This document shows, piece by piece, positions 44,347 through 53,628 of a stretch of DNA of 64,000 bases; positions within the stretch are counted from its first letter, which is position 1; every line of letters begins with the position of its first letter. The translations under genes and the position numbers were made by a program. A model generated the notes under the pieces. It ran no database searches. It was given only the letters and a program-made list of their open reading frames with translations, and was not told the origin of the DNA. Source of the DNA: JABMQB01 sp963677475 (GTDB taxonomy: Bacteria > Bacteroidota > Bacteroidia > Bacteroidales > Prolixibacteraceae); NCBI GenBank assembly GCA_963677475.2, contig CAXXQD010000016.1:62001-126000 (forward strand), given 5' to 3'.

Positions 44347-46554
44347 CTAATGGAAGACATCGCCTTCTTTGAACCCTTCGGGATGTATTAAAATCTTTGC
44401 AGGTTCTTCTTTTGGGATAATATTTTTGTATGCCTCCTGAACCCCAGCTTTTTCGATAATTTTCAATGCTTCCGGCGAGAACTCTTCTTCATCCCTAAAC
44501 GAATAAGTTCTTTCGATTTTATTGTTCGTGCCATTGTCCATCAATAAATTGTTTTTCACATAATTCTCGTAAACAACATTGTCATGGCACCTTTTTGTCC
44601 AAAAATGCAACCACATCCACTTGTAACTTGGATTGTAAACCACATTTCTTCTAATGGTCAAATATGCCGAACCATCATCGGGATAAATACACCTGGGCCC
44701 ATTAAAAACATAATTTTCTTCGACAACCGAGCCTGGCTGTTCGCCCAGCATATAAATAATCCCTCCATCATCGAGAACCTGATGGGTATTGCCCGCCCTA
44801 TTGTAACGGATTAGGTTGTTTTTTGCCACTTCAGAAGGTGGAATTCCGGCATTTCCCCACCACCAGCCACAAGTTATTGCACCATAGGGAGTACCTTCAA
44901 TATCGTTGTGCTCAATAATTGTGTTTGCAACAAAAAAGGAGGTAATCCCTTCCACTTGCCTAAAATCCAAGCTCACATTGCGTAAATAATTGTTGCTTAC
45001 TTTATTGTATTCGCATAGGCCTTCAACACCAACCGAAAACACAGCTCCATCGCCAGGTTTATAGGTTGATACAACACCATTATCTTCCGTATCTTTTTCA
45101 GTGGAGTTTATATTAATTCCGTCTGTCTCACTTTCTGAAGCCTCTGAATCCAGGCTATTTTCAGAAATATCATTTTCAATTGTAATATCCTGATTTTTGC
45201 TAAGTTCAAATGCCCCTTTGGGTACATCCGTACTTTTAAATTCTGAAGGTTTCGTTTCCTCAGAAATAGGACCATCCCCTATTTTATAATGCTGTGAATG
45301 GCCAATATTGACCGAATTGCCAAGCAAGTCGTTAAAGTAGTTTCCATTAACAGTGCTGTTTTGCACATCATTTACAAGATTGATGGCTGTTGCAGAACCA
45401 AGCCTTTCAAATTTATTCCTTTCGAAGGTGATATTCTCTGCATTTTGAATTTGTATTGTCCCTCTTGGAATATCCGTGCTGTTATATTCCGAAGGGTGCC
45501 AGTTGCCATCCGGGATATATTTTGTAGCAAGGCCCAGGCATTGAATTCCTGCAAAACCATGAGATCCGGCAACTTCCATTAAACCCCAGTGGTCGTATGA
45601 AAAAGTTAGCCCTTCAAACCGGATGTTTTTTACCCTTGAGGTTTTCGACGTTCCTTTGATTTGCATCAATCCTTCCGAAACCGGGGCAATAACCTCGGCA
45701 GTTGACATATCTTCGCCATTGCTATAATAATAGATAGATTTTGTTTTTCGGTTAAAATAGAACTCTCCGGGTGAATCCAACAACTCCATGGCATTTCGGA
45801 TAACGAAACTTTTCAGGTAATTAATCCGTCCTGCCCATGCCATTGAAGTTGCAATAGCACCATAGGGTTGCTGCAATTTAACTACAGTTGTATCAGCAAT
45901 CCGTTCAATTTCACGGGCGCATAGTATTTTTTCAGTCCATACATTAAACTGGACCAACTCAATGTCTTCCGGATTTTTATATATGCCTACATCTTCGGAT
46001 TTAAATTTTATTCCATCGATTGCAGATCCCGGGCCAAAAGCCCAGTCCTCGTTTCCTGTAATATGAAATGTTCCCCAATCGCCTAGTCCGTCAACCGGTA
46101 CATCGGTTCCTGCCATCCGCATTCTTTTTCCATTAACAAACAGGGTCCGTAACTTGTCTTCTCTGTCTAATTTTGCCTTGTAAATGTTGCCATCCACTTT
46201 TTCCCAGCCCGTAATTTGTTTACCTCCACTAATAATAGGGGTTTCATTATCATATGCTTTGTAAATAACATTGAAACCGTTAGTTCCTGAATCTTCTTCC
46301 TTAAATATTATTGGGTTTGTCAAATTATAAACGCCTTCATGTAAATAGATAATAATATCTTCCTTCATATTGCGGTTCATACCTGCCACCACTTTTTTGG
46401 CTTCATGAATGGAATTGAACGGTGACTTTAAGGTGCCATTCCCATTTTTAAGGGTGGCTGGAGCAACATGGAGAACCTTTTGAGAATAAGCTGACAATAG
46501 AATAACTGTCATTAAAAAAATTAGCAAAGCTGGTTTAATTGGCTTTATTTGCAT
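44347..46554 (-). CDS. Right-handed beta-helix glycosidase-like protein (GH141-like), exported
   Basis: A 735-residue protein with a signal peptide (ending LLSAYSQ). The opening follows GH141 and related beta-helix enzymes: GNGTLKSPFNSIHEAKKV, YLHEGVYNLTNPI, EEDSGTNGFNVIYKAY, PIISGGKQITGWEKV and TLFVNGKRMRMAG. Repeated helix turns with Asn and Gly (NNYLRNVSL, VEENYVFNGP) fill the centre. GH141 includes an RG-II alpha-L-fucosidase; the specificity here is not certain. An acidic insert at about residues 435-500 (ISENSLDSEASESETDG) follows a partial copy of a preceding segment: PSEYNSTDIPRG is echoed by PSEFKSTDVPKG. It lies downstream of susD beyond a terminator hairpin. Confidence 0.78.
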   Translation of the reverse strand: MQIKPIKPALLIFLMTVILLSAYSQKVLHVAPATLKNGNGTLKSPFNSIHEAKKVVAGMNRNMKEDIIIYLHEGVYNLTNPIIFKEEDSGTNGFNVIYKAYDNETPIISGGKQITGWEKVDGNIYKAKLDREDKLRTLFVNGKRMRMAGTDVPVDGLGDWGTFHITGNEDWAFGPGSAIDGIKFKSEDVGIYKNPEDIELVQFNVWTEKILCAREIERIADTTVVKLQQPYGAIATSMAWAGRINYLKSFVIRNAMELLDSPGEFYFNRKTKSIYYYSNGEDMSTAEVIAPVSEGLMQIKGTSKTSRVKNIRFEGLTFSYDHWGLMEVAGSHGFAGIQCLGLATKYIPDGNWHPSEYNSTDIPRGTIQIQNAENITFERNKFERLGSATAINLVNDVQNSTVNGNYFNDLLGNSVNIGHSQHYKIGDGPISEETKPSEFKSTDVPKGAFELSKNQDITIENDISENSLDSEASESETDGININSTEKDTEDNGVVSTYKPGDGAVFSVGVEGLCEYNKVSNNYLRNVSLDFRQVEGITSFFVANTIIEHNDIEGTPYGAITCGWWWGNAGIPPSEVAKNNLIRYNRAGNTHQVLDDGGIIYMLGEQPGSVVEENYVFNGPRCIYPDDGSAYLTIRRNVVYNPSYKWMWLHFWTKRCHDNVVYENYVKNNLLMDNGTNNKIERTYSFRDEEEFSPEALKIIEKAGVQEAYKNIIPKEEPAKILIHPEGFKEGDVFH

Positions 46555-46600
46555 GGCATTGATTTTTTAAATTCAGAGTTAAAAATAATTCTATAAAATT

Positions 46601-46630
46601 AAGGAATCCCTGTAAAAACAGAGATTCCTT
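46601..46630 (-). terminator. Intrinsic terminator downstream of susD
   Basis: On the minus strand AAGGAATCTCTGT and ACAGGGATTCCTT form a 13-bp stem with one mismatch and a TTTT loop, followed by AATTTTAT. It lies 34 bp after the susD stop and separates the susCD unit from the beta-helix gene, at least partly. Confidence 0.75.
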
Positions 46631-46663
46631 TAACTTTATTAATTTAATAATCTAACTAAACTA

Positions 46664-48154
46664 TTACTTATACCCGGCATTCTGTGTAAAGTTTGGATTT
46701 GAATCCATTGCCCTTTGCGGAATCGGGAAAATAACTTTATTATCGTCGTTAAGTGTTTTGTATTCCCAGGTAGTTTTGGTAAAAGTTTCGAAACGCACCT
46801 GATCAATCCTTCGGATACCTTCCCAGTAAAGTTCGCGTCCTCTTTCAGCCAACATCATATCCAGGCTAACAGGAATACTGCTTGCGCCCCTTACTGCCCT
46901 AAGTTCATCAACAATACTTTGAGCTGTTTCGCCTTTGGTAGCAGTACCTCCGCGTAAAATGGCTTCAGCTTTCATTAAACGCACATCTGCATAACGCATT
47001 AGCACAAAACCTCCATCATTATTCGGATCATATTTTAATACCCTAATTCCGGAATAATCGGTATTCCCTGAAAGTTTAACTTCACGTGTAAACACAAGAG
47101 GTCCGCCTGAACGATTTGATAATGGAGCCCCGTCGCTTCCGTATTGTTGGCCAATTAAGAAACCACGGCCTCTACCTGCTGCAGGCACATAACCAATACG
47201 CTGATCGTTTGCATCAAACAGATCATAGAAACTACCAATTGCGCAAGCTCCATTCCAACCGCCCTGGCTGTTATGTAACTGAGGCCATATCCACATTCCA
47301 TTCCACCACCTTGTAAAAGTTAAAATATGCTCATTACCTCCATTGCCACTAAAATTAGTGAAATAGTCTGCTTCATACTCAAAACCGAAATTGTCAACTG
47401 CATCGCAATATTCAATTACTTTGTTCATATCGCCAGCATCGAAAGAATAAGGACCGGCAGGATTTGCTGCAGTATAAACCGCTTTATTCAAATAAAAACG
47501 TGCGAGTAATGCATTTGCAAATGCTTTGGTCATTTTAGTAGGATCAGGCGTTGTTGGTCCACCATCTACCAGATCAGGAAGGGCAGCGACCAATTCACTT
47601 ATGGCAAAATCAACTGCCTGCGTGCGGGTCCATACTTCCGGATATTCATCAACACCCTGATCAACAGTCCTAAATGGAACTTGTCCGTAAAGGTCTATAA
47701 TGTGGAACATATAAAATGCCCTCAATGCTTTGGCTTCTGCTGCTTCTCCAGGTGCAGGATTTGAGGCCAAAACCTGTGTACAGCGATAAACCCCCTGGTT
47801 CAAATCATCCCAAACATTTATTAAATCGGCATGCGCAGCATCCCAGGTATGTGTGTGCAATAATCTAAAAACACCACCGTTACCCCAGTCGGTTGCCCTT
47901 GTTGGGATAATCATTTCATCTGAAGTAACTTCATTTAATCCGCTAACCCCTGAATATGAGCTTCCTGTTACGTCATTCAATTTACCGTAAGCTGAATATA
48001 ATACTTCAGGAACATCCACTGCCACAAAACCATCGTTGGTTTGCTCTACGCTAAATGAATCTTTGAACTCCACTTCCAAATCGGTACAAGCAGGCATAAA
48101 AAATCCGGCTGTTACCAATAAAATAATCCATATATATCTATAATTTCTTTTCAT
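46664..48154 (-). CDS. SusD/RagB-family outer-membrane glycan-binding lipoprotein
   Basis: A 496-residue lipoprotein (signal ends GFFMPAC, Cys at about residue 23). It has TPR-type helices of SusD (QGVYRCTQVLASNP, AKALRAFYMFHIIDLYGQVPF) and the conserved end, RGRELYWEGIRRIDQVRFETF followed by FPIPQRAMDSNPNFTQNAGY. SusD proteins form the lid over SusC and bind the incoming oligosaccharide. The gene follows susC after 19 bp. The glycan cannot be read from the sequence, though the surrounding enzymes suggest a rhamnose-rich pectic one. Confidence 0.96.
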   Translation of the reverse strand: MKRNYRYIWIILLVTAGFFMPACTDLEVEFKDSFSVEQTNDGFVAVDVPEVLYSAYGKLNDVTGSSYSGVSGLNEVTSDEMIIPTRATDWGNGGVFRLLHTHTWDAAHADLINVWDDLNQGVYRCTQVLASNPAPGEAAEAKALRAFYMFHIIDLYGQVPFRTVDQGVDEYPEVWTRTQAVDFAISELVAALPDLVDGGPTTPDPTKMTKAFANALLARFYLNKAVYTAANPAGPYSFDAGDMNKVIEYCDAVDNFGFEYEADYFTNFSGNGGNEHILTFTRWWNGMWIWPQLHNSQGGWNGACAIGSFYDLFDANDQRIGYVPAAGRGRGFLIGQQYGSDGAPLSNRSGGPLVFTREVKLSGNTDYSGIRVLKYDPNNDGGFVLMRYADVRLMKAEAILRGGTATKGETAQSIVDELRAVRGASSIPVSLDMMLAERGRELYWEGIRRIDQVRFETFTKTTWEYKTLNDDNKVIFPIPQRAMDSNPNFTQNAGYK

Positions 48155-48173
48155 CGTATCCAGATTTTAAATT

Positions 48174-51100
48174 TTAAAATTTCACTTTAATTCCCATAAG
48201 TATTGTCCTGGACCGTGGGTATGTTGTGTAGTCAATACCCATGGAAGGAACACCACCAACATCTTTGTTTACGTTCACTTCCGGATCCTGACCGCTATAG
48301 CCTGTAATCACAAATAAATTCTGTCCGGTTACGAACAAGCGTACATTGGATATTGCACTTGATTTAAAAGGAATTGTATAACCCAATGTTACGTCTTGAA
48401 GGCGAACAAATGAACCATCTTCCAGGAACCTGGTGGATGGATCTGCGGTGTTAATTGCAGCTTCCCCGTTTCCAACGATGTCTTTTGTTACGTTCTTGCC
48501 TATGGCAAGGTTTCCTGCATAGAAGAAAGCATTTGCAGTATTGCTGTATATTTTATGCCCCATTTGCGCATTGAAATACACATTAAAATCAAAGTTTTTA
48601 TACCTGATTGTACTTGTTAAACCAGCTGTAACTTTAGGTATAGGGCTGTCGCCTGTATATTGTGGGTTATCGCCATCATAAATTGCAATACCGTCGGCAT
48701 CAAAACCTTCGAATACCCTAATGTAATAGGTGTACATCGGATAATCATTGGTAATCCTTTGAATGGTAACACCTGAAAGTCCCTGACCATCCAAACCACC
48801 TGTTTCGATATTAGTGAATAAATCCTTCACAATGTTTTTGTTGTAGCTAACATTACCAGTTACACTCCAATCGAAATCTGATTTTGCAACAATATCAGTA
48901 GTCAATGAAAGCTCTACTCCGCTGTTGTATATATTCCCATCGAGATTTGACCAATAGAATGATTGTGGTGCAGGTTGTGCACTGCTTAACCTTAGAAGAA
49001 GGTCGGTTGTTTTCTTTTGATACACATCCAATGTACCTCTTACACGGTTGTTCACAAACCCGAAATCAATACCAGCATTGAACTGACTTGTAGTCTCCCA
49101 CTTTAAATCAGGATTTGCGAATGTAACATCACCCAATGATCCTGTACTTATATTTCCACTACCATCAATTGATGATGAACCATAGCGTTTTCTTTGTGAA
49201 TATAAGTTATGAGGGATTTCCTGGTTACCGGTAACCCCCCAGCCTAAACGAAGTTTTAAATTACTAAATGCTTCAGGTATAAAATCTTCTTCAGAAAGAC
49301 GATAGCCTAATGCCATAGATGGGAAGTAGCCATATTTATTGTTTCCACCAAATTTGGTCGAACCATCGGCACGCATTGTAGCTGTAAATAAAAACTTATC
49401 GTTTGCAACAAAATTTACTCTTGCGAAATACGATTGCAGTTCATCTTTTTCGTAGGAACTGTTTCCAACAATCGATTCACCGGCAGCAATATTGTTCATC
49501 ATAAGGTCAATATCATCGAACCGGAATTTACCAGCATTTAAGGACGATGTTTTAGAAGTATATGATTGGTAAGAATAACCAAGCAAACCAGTAAAACGAA
49601 CATTGCCGAATTCTTTTTTATAATTGATAAAATTTTCCCATAAACTATTATTCATGGAGATGGTGCTTACCCCGGCTTTACCGTTTTCATAGATGTAGTT
49701 TGCATATAATAAAGGTGAGTATGCATATGTCCTGTCAGATTTTGAAATATCGTACCCATAAATAGTTTTAAATGATAAGTTTTCTCTAATCTGATATTCG
49801 GCTGACAAACTTGCAAGGGCCCTGAAAGTGCTTGTATTATCGGCACTGTATGCCAACATAGCAGCAGGGTTTAAGCGTTCCTGTGAAGGCTGGTTGTACT
49901 CATCGCCAATCATTACAGGTTCGGTTGGGTTCATGTACAATGCTGATGCAATAAGGTCGCCATAATGGTTTGGAGTATTCCCAATTGGTACGCCCATATC
50001 ATCAATACTTGAAACGGTTAACTGGCTTCCAAGTTTTAATTTATCATCGAAAAAATTGCGGTTACCGTTCACGCGAACCGTATAACGTTTCATTCCACTT
50101 TCTTTGATAATACCTTCCTGATCGAAATACCCCATTGATACCCGATAATTGCCACTTTCGTCGGAGTTTCCAAAAGAAATATTATGGCTTTGCGAAATCC
50201 CTGTCCTGAAAATCTGGTCTTGCCAATCGGTATCTTTTCCAGCATCCAATAAGGTTGGATCGCTACCTAAATTAGCAACTGCACTTAAATATTCATCACG
50301 GTTCAACACATCATATTTTTTGGTAATGTTACTAATACCAATCATTGATGAATACTCAATTGAGCTACCCGCGCCTTTTCCGCTTTTAGTCGTAATAATT
50401 ACAACACCATTTGCTCCACGGGAACCATAAATTGCAGTAGCCGATGCATCTTTCAAGATACTTATATCTTTAATATCGTCTGGGTTTAAGAAGTTCAATG
50501 GGTTTTTTGCAGTACTTGATCCAAAACTTACGTTGGCGCCCTCGGGTGAAACATTATCGCCACTTAACGGAACACCGTCAACAACATACAGAGGATTGTT
50601 ACCACTACGAACAGAAGAAGTACCCCGGATATTGATATTAATGCTTGAACCAGGTTCTCCACTACCAGATGTGATCTGAACACCGGCTGAACGTCCCTGA
50701 ATCAATTGTTCGGGAGAAGCAACCATCCCTTTGTTAAAATCGTCGGATGATACGGAAGAAATAGCTCCAGTTGCATCTTTTACGGTTGTAGTACCATAAC
50801 CAATGGCAACGACTTCGCCAATCCCAATCATTTCTTCTTCCATTTCAACGTTGATAACATTTGTTCCGGCGACAGCCATTTCCTGAGGGATCATTCCCAC
50901 AAATGAAAAAAGAAGTGTTGCATCTTCGGCAACTTTTGCAATAGTATAGCTACCTTCCATGTTGGTAATTGTACCTTGAACTGTACCTTTAACAACAACC
51001 GTTACGCCGGGAATAGGCTCACCATCTTTGTTGGTAACCTTTCCTGTTACTGTTTTCTCCGGTTGGTTTTGCTGAAGCGTGGATAAGATAATATGCCTTG

Positions 51101-51443
51101 ATTTAATCTCATAGTTAACATTGGTATTTTCAAACAGATTATCCAGAATTTGATCAACTGTTTGATTTTTAACATCCAGGTTAACCTTACGATTAACGTT
51201 AATGGCTTCTTTATTGTACACAAAATAGAATTCACTTTGATCTTCGATTGTACGTAAAGCATCTTCAACGGACACATTATTTAAATCGATGGTAAGTTTA
51301 GTAGACTGGGCATAGGTGTCGAAAGCGAGCACCTGAACAATTCCCAATAATATGAACAACGACGTTAGTTTCATTTTCAATAAGATTTCACCGGAACCCA
51401 TAAAATTTCGTATTCCGGTATTTAACCGTTTACTTTTTTTCAT
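48174..51443 (-). CDS. SusC/RagA-family TonB-dependent transporter with STN signalling domain
   Basis: A 1089-residue outer-membrane porin. After the signal peptide (ending FDTYAQ, about residue 45) comes an STN domain (about 48-120: VSVEDALRTIEDQSEF), a carboxypeptidase-D-like domain (about 130-205: GKVTNKDGEPIPGVTVV), the plug (about 215-350: VIAIGYGTTT-like start, NPLYVVDGVPL, ILKDASATAIYGSRGANGV) and a 22-strand barrel ending GIKVKF. The STN domain signals to a FecR anti-sigma factor, and such a pair is encoded just upstream, so import of the glycan should raise transcription of this operon. Length is normal. Confidence 0.96.
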   Translation of the reverse strand: MKKSKRLNTGIRNFMGSGEILLKMKLTSLFILLGIVQVLAFDTYAQSTKLTIDLNNVSVEDALRTIEDQSEFYFVYNKEAINVNRKVNLDVKNQTVDQILDNLFENTNVNYEIKSRHIILSTLQQNQPEKTVTGKVTNKDGEPIPGVTVVVKGTVQGTITNMEGSYTIAKVAEDATLLFSFVGMIPQEMAVAGTNVINVEMEEEMIGIGEVVAIGYGTTTVKDATGAISSVSSDDFNKGMVASPEQLIQGRSAGVQITSGSGEPGSSININIRGTSSVRSGNNPLYVVDGVPLSGDNVSPEGANVSFGSSTAKNPLNFLNPDDIKDISILKDASATAIYGSRGANGVVIITTKSGKGAGSSIEYSSMIGISNITKKYDVLNRDEYLSAVANLGSDPTLLDAGKDTDWQDQIFRTGISQSHNISFGNSDESGNYRVSMGYFDQEGIIKESGMKRYTVRVNGNRNFFDDKLKLGSQLTVSSIDDMGVPIGNTPNHYGDLIASALYMNPTEPVMIGDEYNQPSQERLNPAAMLAYSADNTSTFRALASLSAEYQIRENLSFKTIYGYDISKSDRTYAYSPLLYANYIYENGKAGVSTISMNNSLWENFINYKKEFGNVRFTGLLGYSYQSYTSKTSSLNAGKFRFDDIDLMMNNIAAGESIVGNSSYEKDELQSYFARVNFVANDKFLFTATMRADGSTKFGGNNKYGYFPSMALGYRLSEEDFIPEAFSNLKLRLGWGVTGNQEIPHNLYSQRKRYGSSSIDGSGNISTGSLGDVTFANPDLKWETTSQFNAGIDFGFVNNRVRGTLDVYQKKTTDLLLRLSSAQPAPQSFYWSNLDGNIYNSGVELSLTTDIVAKSDFDWSVTGNVSYNKNIVKDLFTNIETGGLDGQGLSGVTIQRITNDYPMYTYYIRVFEGFDADGIAIYDGDNPQYTGDSPIPKVTAGLTSTIRYKNFDFNVYFNAQMGHKIYSNTANAFFYAGNLAIGKNVTKDIVGNGEAAINTADPSTRFLEDGSFVRLQDVTLGYTIPFKSSAISNVRLFVTGQNLFVITGYSGQDPEVNVNKDVGGVPSMGIDYTTYPRSRTILMGIKVKF

Positions 51444-51593
51444 ACTTTTGAATTGATTTGTTAGTAACTTAATGAATCACAGATTTCAATTTAAATTTGG
51501 AACAGGAAGAAGTGGCAGCTTTTTCCTGTTTTCTTTTTCTCATCTCATAGGCATTTTAAGTTTTAGATTTTGATTAGTTTCGTTTATAATAAT

Positions 51594-52703
51594 TTATTTC
51601 GATACCATAATTTTTGATTCGTCCTGATTGATTATAATCTGACGTTTTGAATACCTTCCATCAGCTTGTTTTACCCTTTTGGGATATTCAACCCGTATTG
51701 GAATAGAACTTGAAAAAATGTCGAGGACTTGTTCAATACTCTCATCGTAGAATGTGGCATGCAAAGTATATTTGCCCAAATCGGCATTATCTAGTTGGAT
51801 ATCTACATTAAACCATCGTTCCAAATCGCCAATTATAGTTGCAAATGTATTGTTCCTGAAAACCAGCTTCCCATCTTTCCAGCCAGTGTACATGTCCATA
51901 TCGCTTACTTTAACAATTTGCATTTCGGAATCCGAATCCGAACAAATGGCGGTATAGCCTGGTTTTAATTTTACTTCGTTGGTATTATCCCCGTGCAACA
52001 AGGTGACAACTCCTTCCACCAAGGTTGTTTCTACGATTTTTTTATCTGCGTAAGCATCCACATTAAATTGGGTACCATACACTTTTACTTTTACGTTTCC
52101 GGCAGTAAGTAGCAATGGTACTTTTTTATTTTTTACCACATCAAAAAATGCTTCGCCTTTTAGTTCAACGTTCCTGCTTTCGCCACTAAACACTACCGGG
52201 TAGCTTAAACTACTTCCGGCATTTAGCCAAACCAACGAACCATCGGGCAAAACAACCTGGGTTTTTGAACCTGCCGGTGATTCAACGGTATTTATTAAAT
52301 CGGTTTTATTTAATTGGGATATGTAAAGTGCATCTGTATTTTTCAACCTTTCAAACAGGTATATTGTTGAAACCAACAAGGGAATTGACAGGATTGCTGC
52401 AACTTTTGCAATCAACCTGAAAATTTTCCTCTGCGTATTAACCTGCTGGGGTTGTCTTGAGTTATCTGAAATAACACTGGCCATTTTATTGGCAGAATAA
52501 GCAATTTCTTCAGAGTTTAACTTATCTGTTTTAAAAGACAAACCTGCCAAAAGGCGTCGGGCATAAATAAGTTCGCTTTGTGTGATGGAGTATTTTTTTA
52601 ATACTTTTTCCTGCTCAGCAATTGAAGCATTTCCAAAGGATTTTATATCGTCCTGGAATTTCTCATCTGCAAGCAACTGGCTTAATTTTTCTATTTTATT
52701 CAT
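51594..52703 (-). CDS. FecR-family anti-sigma factor
   Basis: A 369-residue protein: a cytoplasmic N-terminal region that would hold the sigma factor (1-95), one transmembrane helix (about 100-120: VAAILSIPLLVSTIYLF), a FecR periplasmic domain (about 145-250: VESPAGSKTQVVLPDGSLVWLNAGS, LKGEAFFDV) and a DUF4974-type C-terminal domain (VFRNNTFATIIGDLERWFNVDI). It receives the signal from the STN domain of SusC and releases the ECF sigma factor encoded just upstream. Gap to susC is 150 bp, which may hold the sigma-dependent promoter, though none is recognisable by eye. Confidence 0.94.
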   Translation of the reverse strand: MNKIEKLSQLLADEKFQDDIKSFGNASIAEQEKVLKKYSITQSELIYARRLLAGLSFKTDKLNSEEIAYSANKMASVISDNSRQPQQVNTQRKIFRLIAKVAAILSIPLLVSTIYLFERLKNTDALYISQLNKTDLINTVESPAGSKTQVVLPDGSLVWLNAGSSLSYPVVFSGESRNVELKGEAFFDVVKNKKVPLLLTAGNVKVKVYGTQFNVDAYADKKIVETTLVEGVVTLLHGDNTNEVKLKPGYTAICSDSDSEMQIVKVSDMDMYTGWKDGKLVFRNNTFATIIGDLERWFNVDIQLDNADLGKYTLHATFYDESIEQVLDIFSSSIPIRVEYPKRVKQADGRYSKRQIIINQDESKIMVSK

Positions 52704-52766
52704 TGAAAAAAACTTCCTCTTTTAATTACATAGAGAGAAGTTTTTAAAAAATGTACTAGGGTAATT

Positions 52767-53399
52767 TTATTTTTTTTTGAAAAACATGAAAAAAAGAATT
52801 AAAAGATTATCTAAATCCTCAATTCCTTCCATAAGGTCGCGGTGGATTTTTTTTCGAAGATTAACCATTGCGCGTTGCATAAGGTTTCGAACGGTTTGTT
52901 CGTTAACCTCCATGATTGGGGCAATTTCGGCATACGACAAGTTGAAATAAAACCGTAGGTAAATCAGTTCCCTCTGCCGCTCGGGCAATGCGTTAATGGT
53001 TTTCACCAGAACTTTTCGCAAATTACTGGTAACTTCCTGTACCTCTATGAATTCAGAATTATCAAATGAAAAAATCTTTTGTTCTTCTTTGCTTAGCAAT
53101 TCATCCGACATTTCTGACATTAATGAATCTTTGTTTGAGAACATGGTCCTTCGGAAAGAGGTGATCAGGTAGGCTTTGGGGTTTTTAACATTTCCAAGAG
53201 TTAAACGCTTTTCCCAAATACGCATAAAAACATCCTGGATAGAATCCTTTACCAAGTCGGGGAGGTTGAAAATTTTTATTCCGTATCGATATAAATCGGA
53301 ATAGAACAACTTAAACAATTGAGTCAAAGACTTTTCATCGCCAGACTTCATGTTATTCCAAACCAGATTTACATTCAATTCTTTACCTTCCCTGCTCAT
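52767..53399 (-). CDS. ECF sigma-70 factor
   Basis: A 210-residue ECF sigma factor: region 2 (about 20-90: LFKLFYSDLYRYGIKIF, IQDVFMRIWEK) and region 4 (about 130-185: ALPERQRELIYLRFYFNLSYAEIAP, then VNEQTVRNLMQRAMVNLRKK). A hydrophobic tail LDNLLILFFMFFKKK is common in this Bacteroidota subfamily. Partner FecR lies 63 bp downstream. The 229 bp between this start and the next gene contain nothing I can assign. Confidence 0.95.
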   Translation of the reverse strand: MSREGKELNVNLVWNNMKSGDEKSLTQLFKLFYSDLYRYGIKIFNLPDLVKDSIQDVFMRIWEKRLTLGNVKNPKAYLITSFRRTMFSNKDSLMSEMSDELLSKEEQKIFSFDNSEFIEVQEVTSNLRKVLVKTINALPERQRELIYLRFYFNLSYAEIAPIMEVNEQTVRNLMQRAMVNLRKKIHRDLMEGIEDLDNLLILFFMFFKKK

Positions 53400-53628
53400 A
53401 AAGAAGTAAGTCTGTTTTTAGTTAAGTTTCGTAAAAAAAGCGAATAATTTAAATAAAATGAAATAATTGGGGCAATAGTTTTACTATGAAAACTGATCAT
53501 AATAGATTTTTCAAACAAAATACAATTTACCAGGAATGAATAAAAATAGTCAACCCCATGAATCACAAAACACTAAATGTAAATCAGTTAGTAAATTCTT
53601 GACAAATAAATATTTTTTAATATTTCCC

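Noticed and set aside
53400..53628. Small RNA or gene upstream of the ECF sigma gene
   Set aside because: The stretch is AT-rich with stops in all frames over short distances and no stable hairpin was found by eye.
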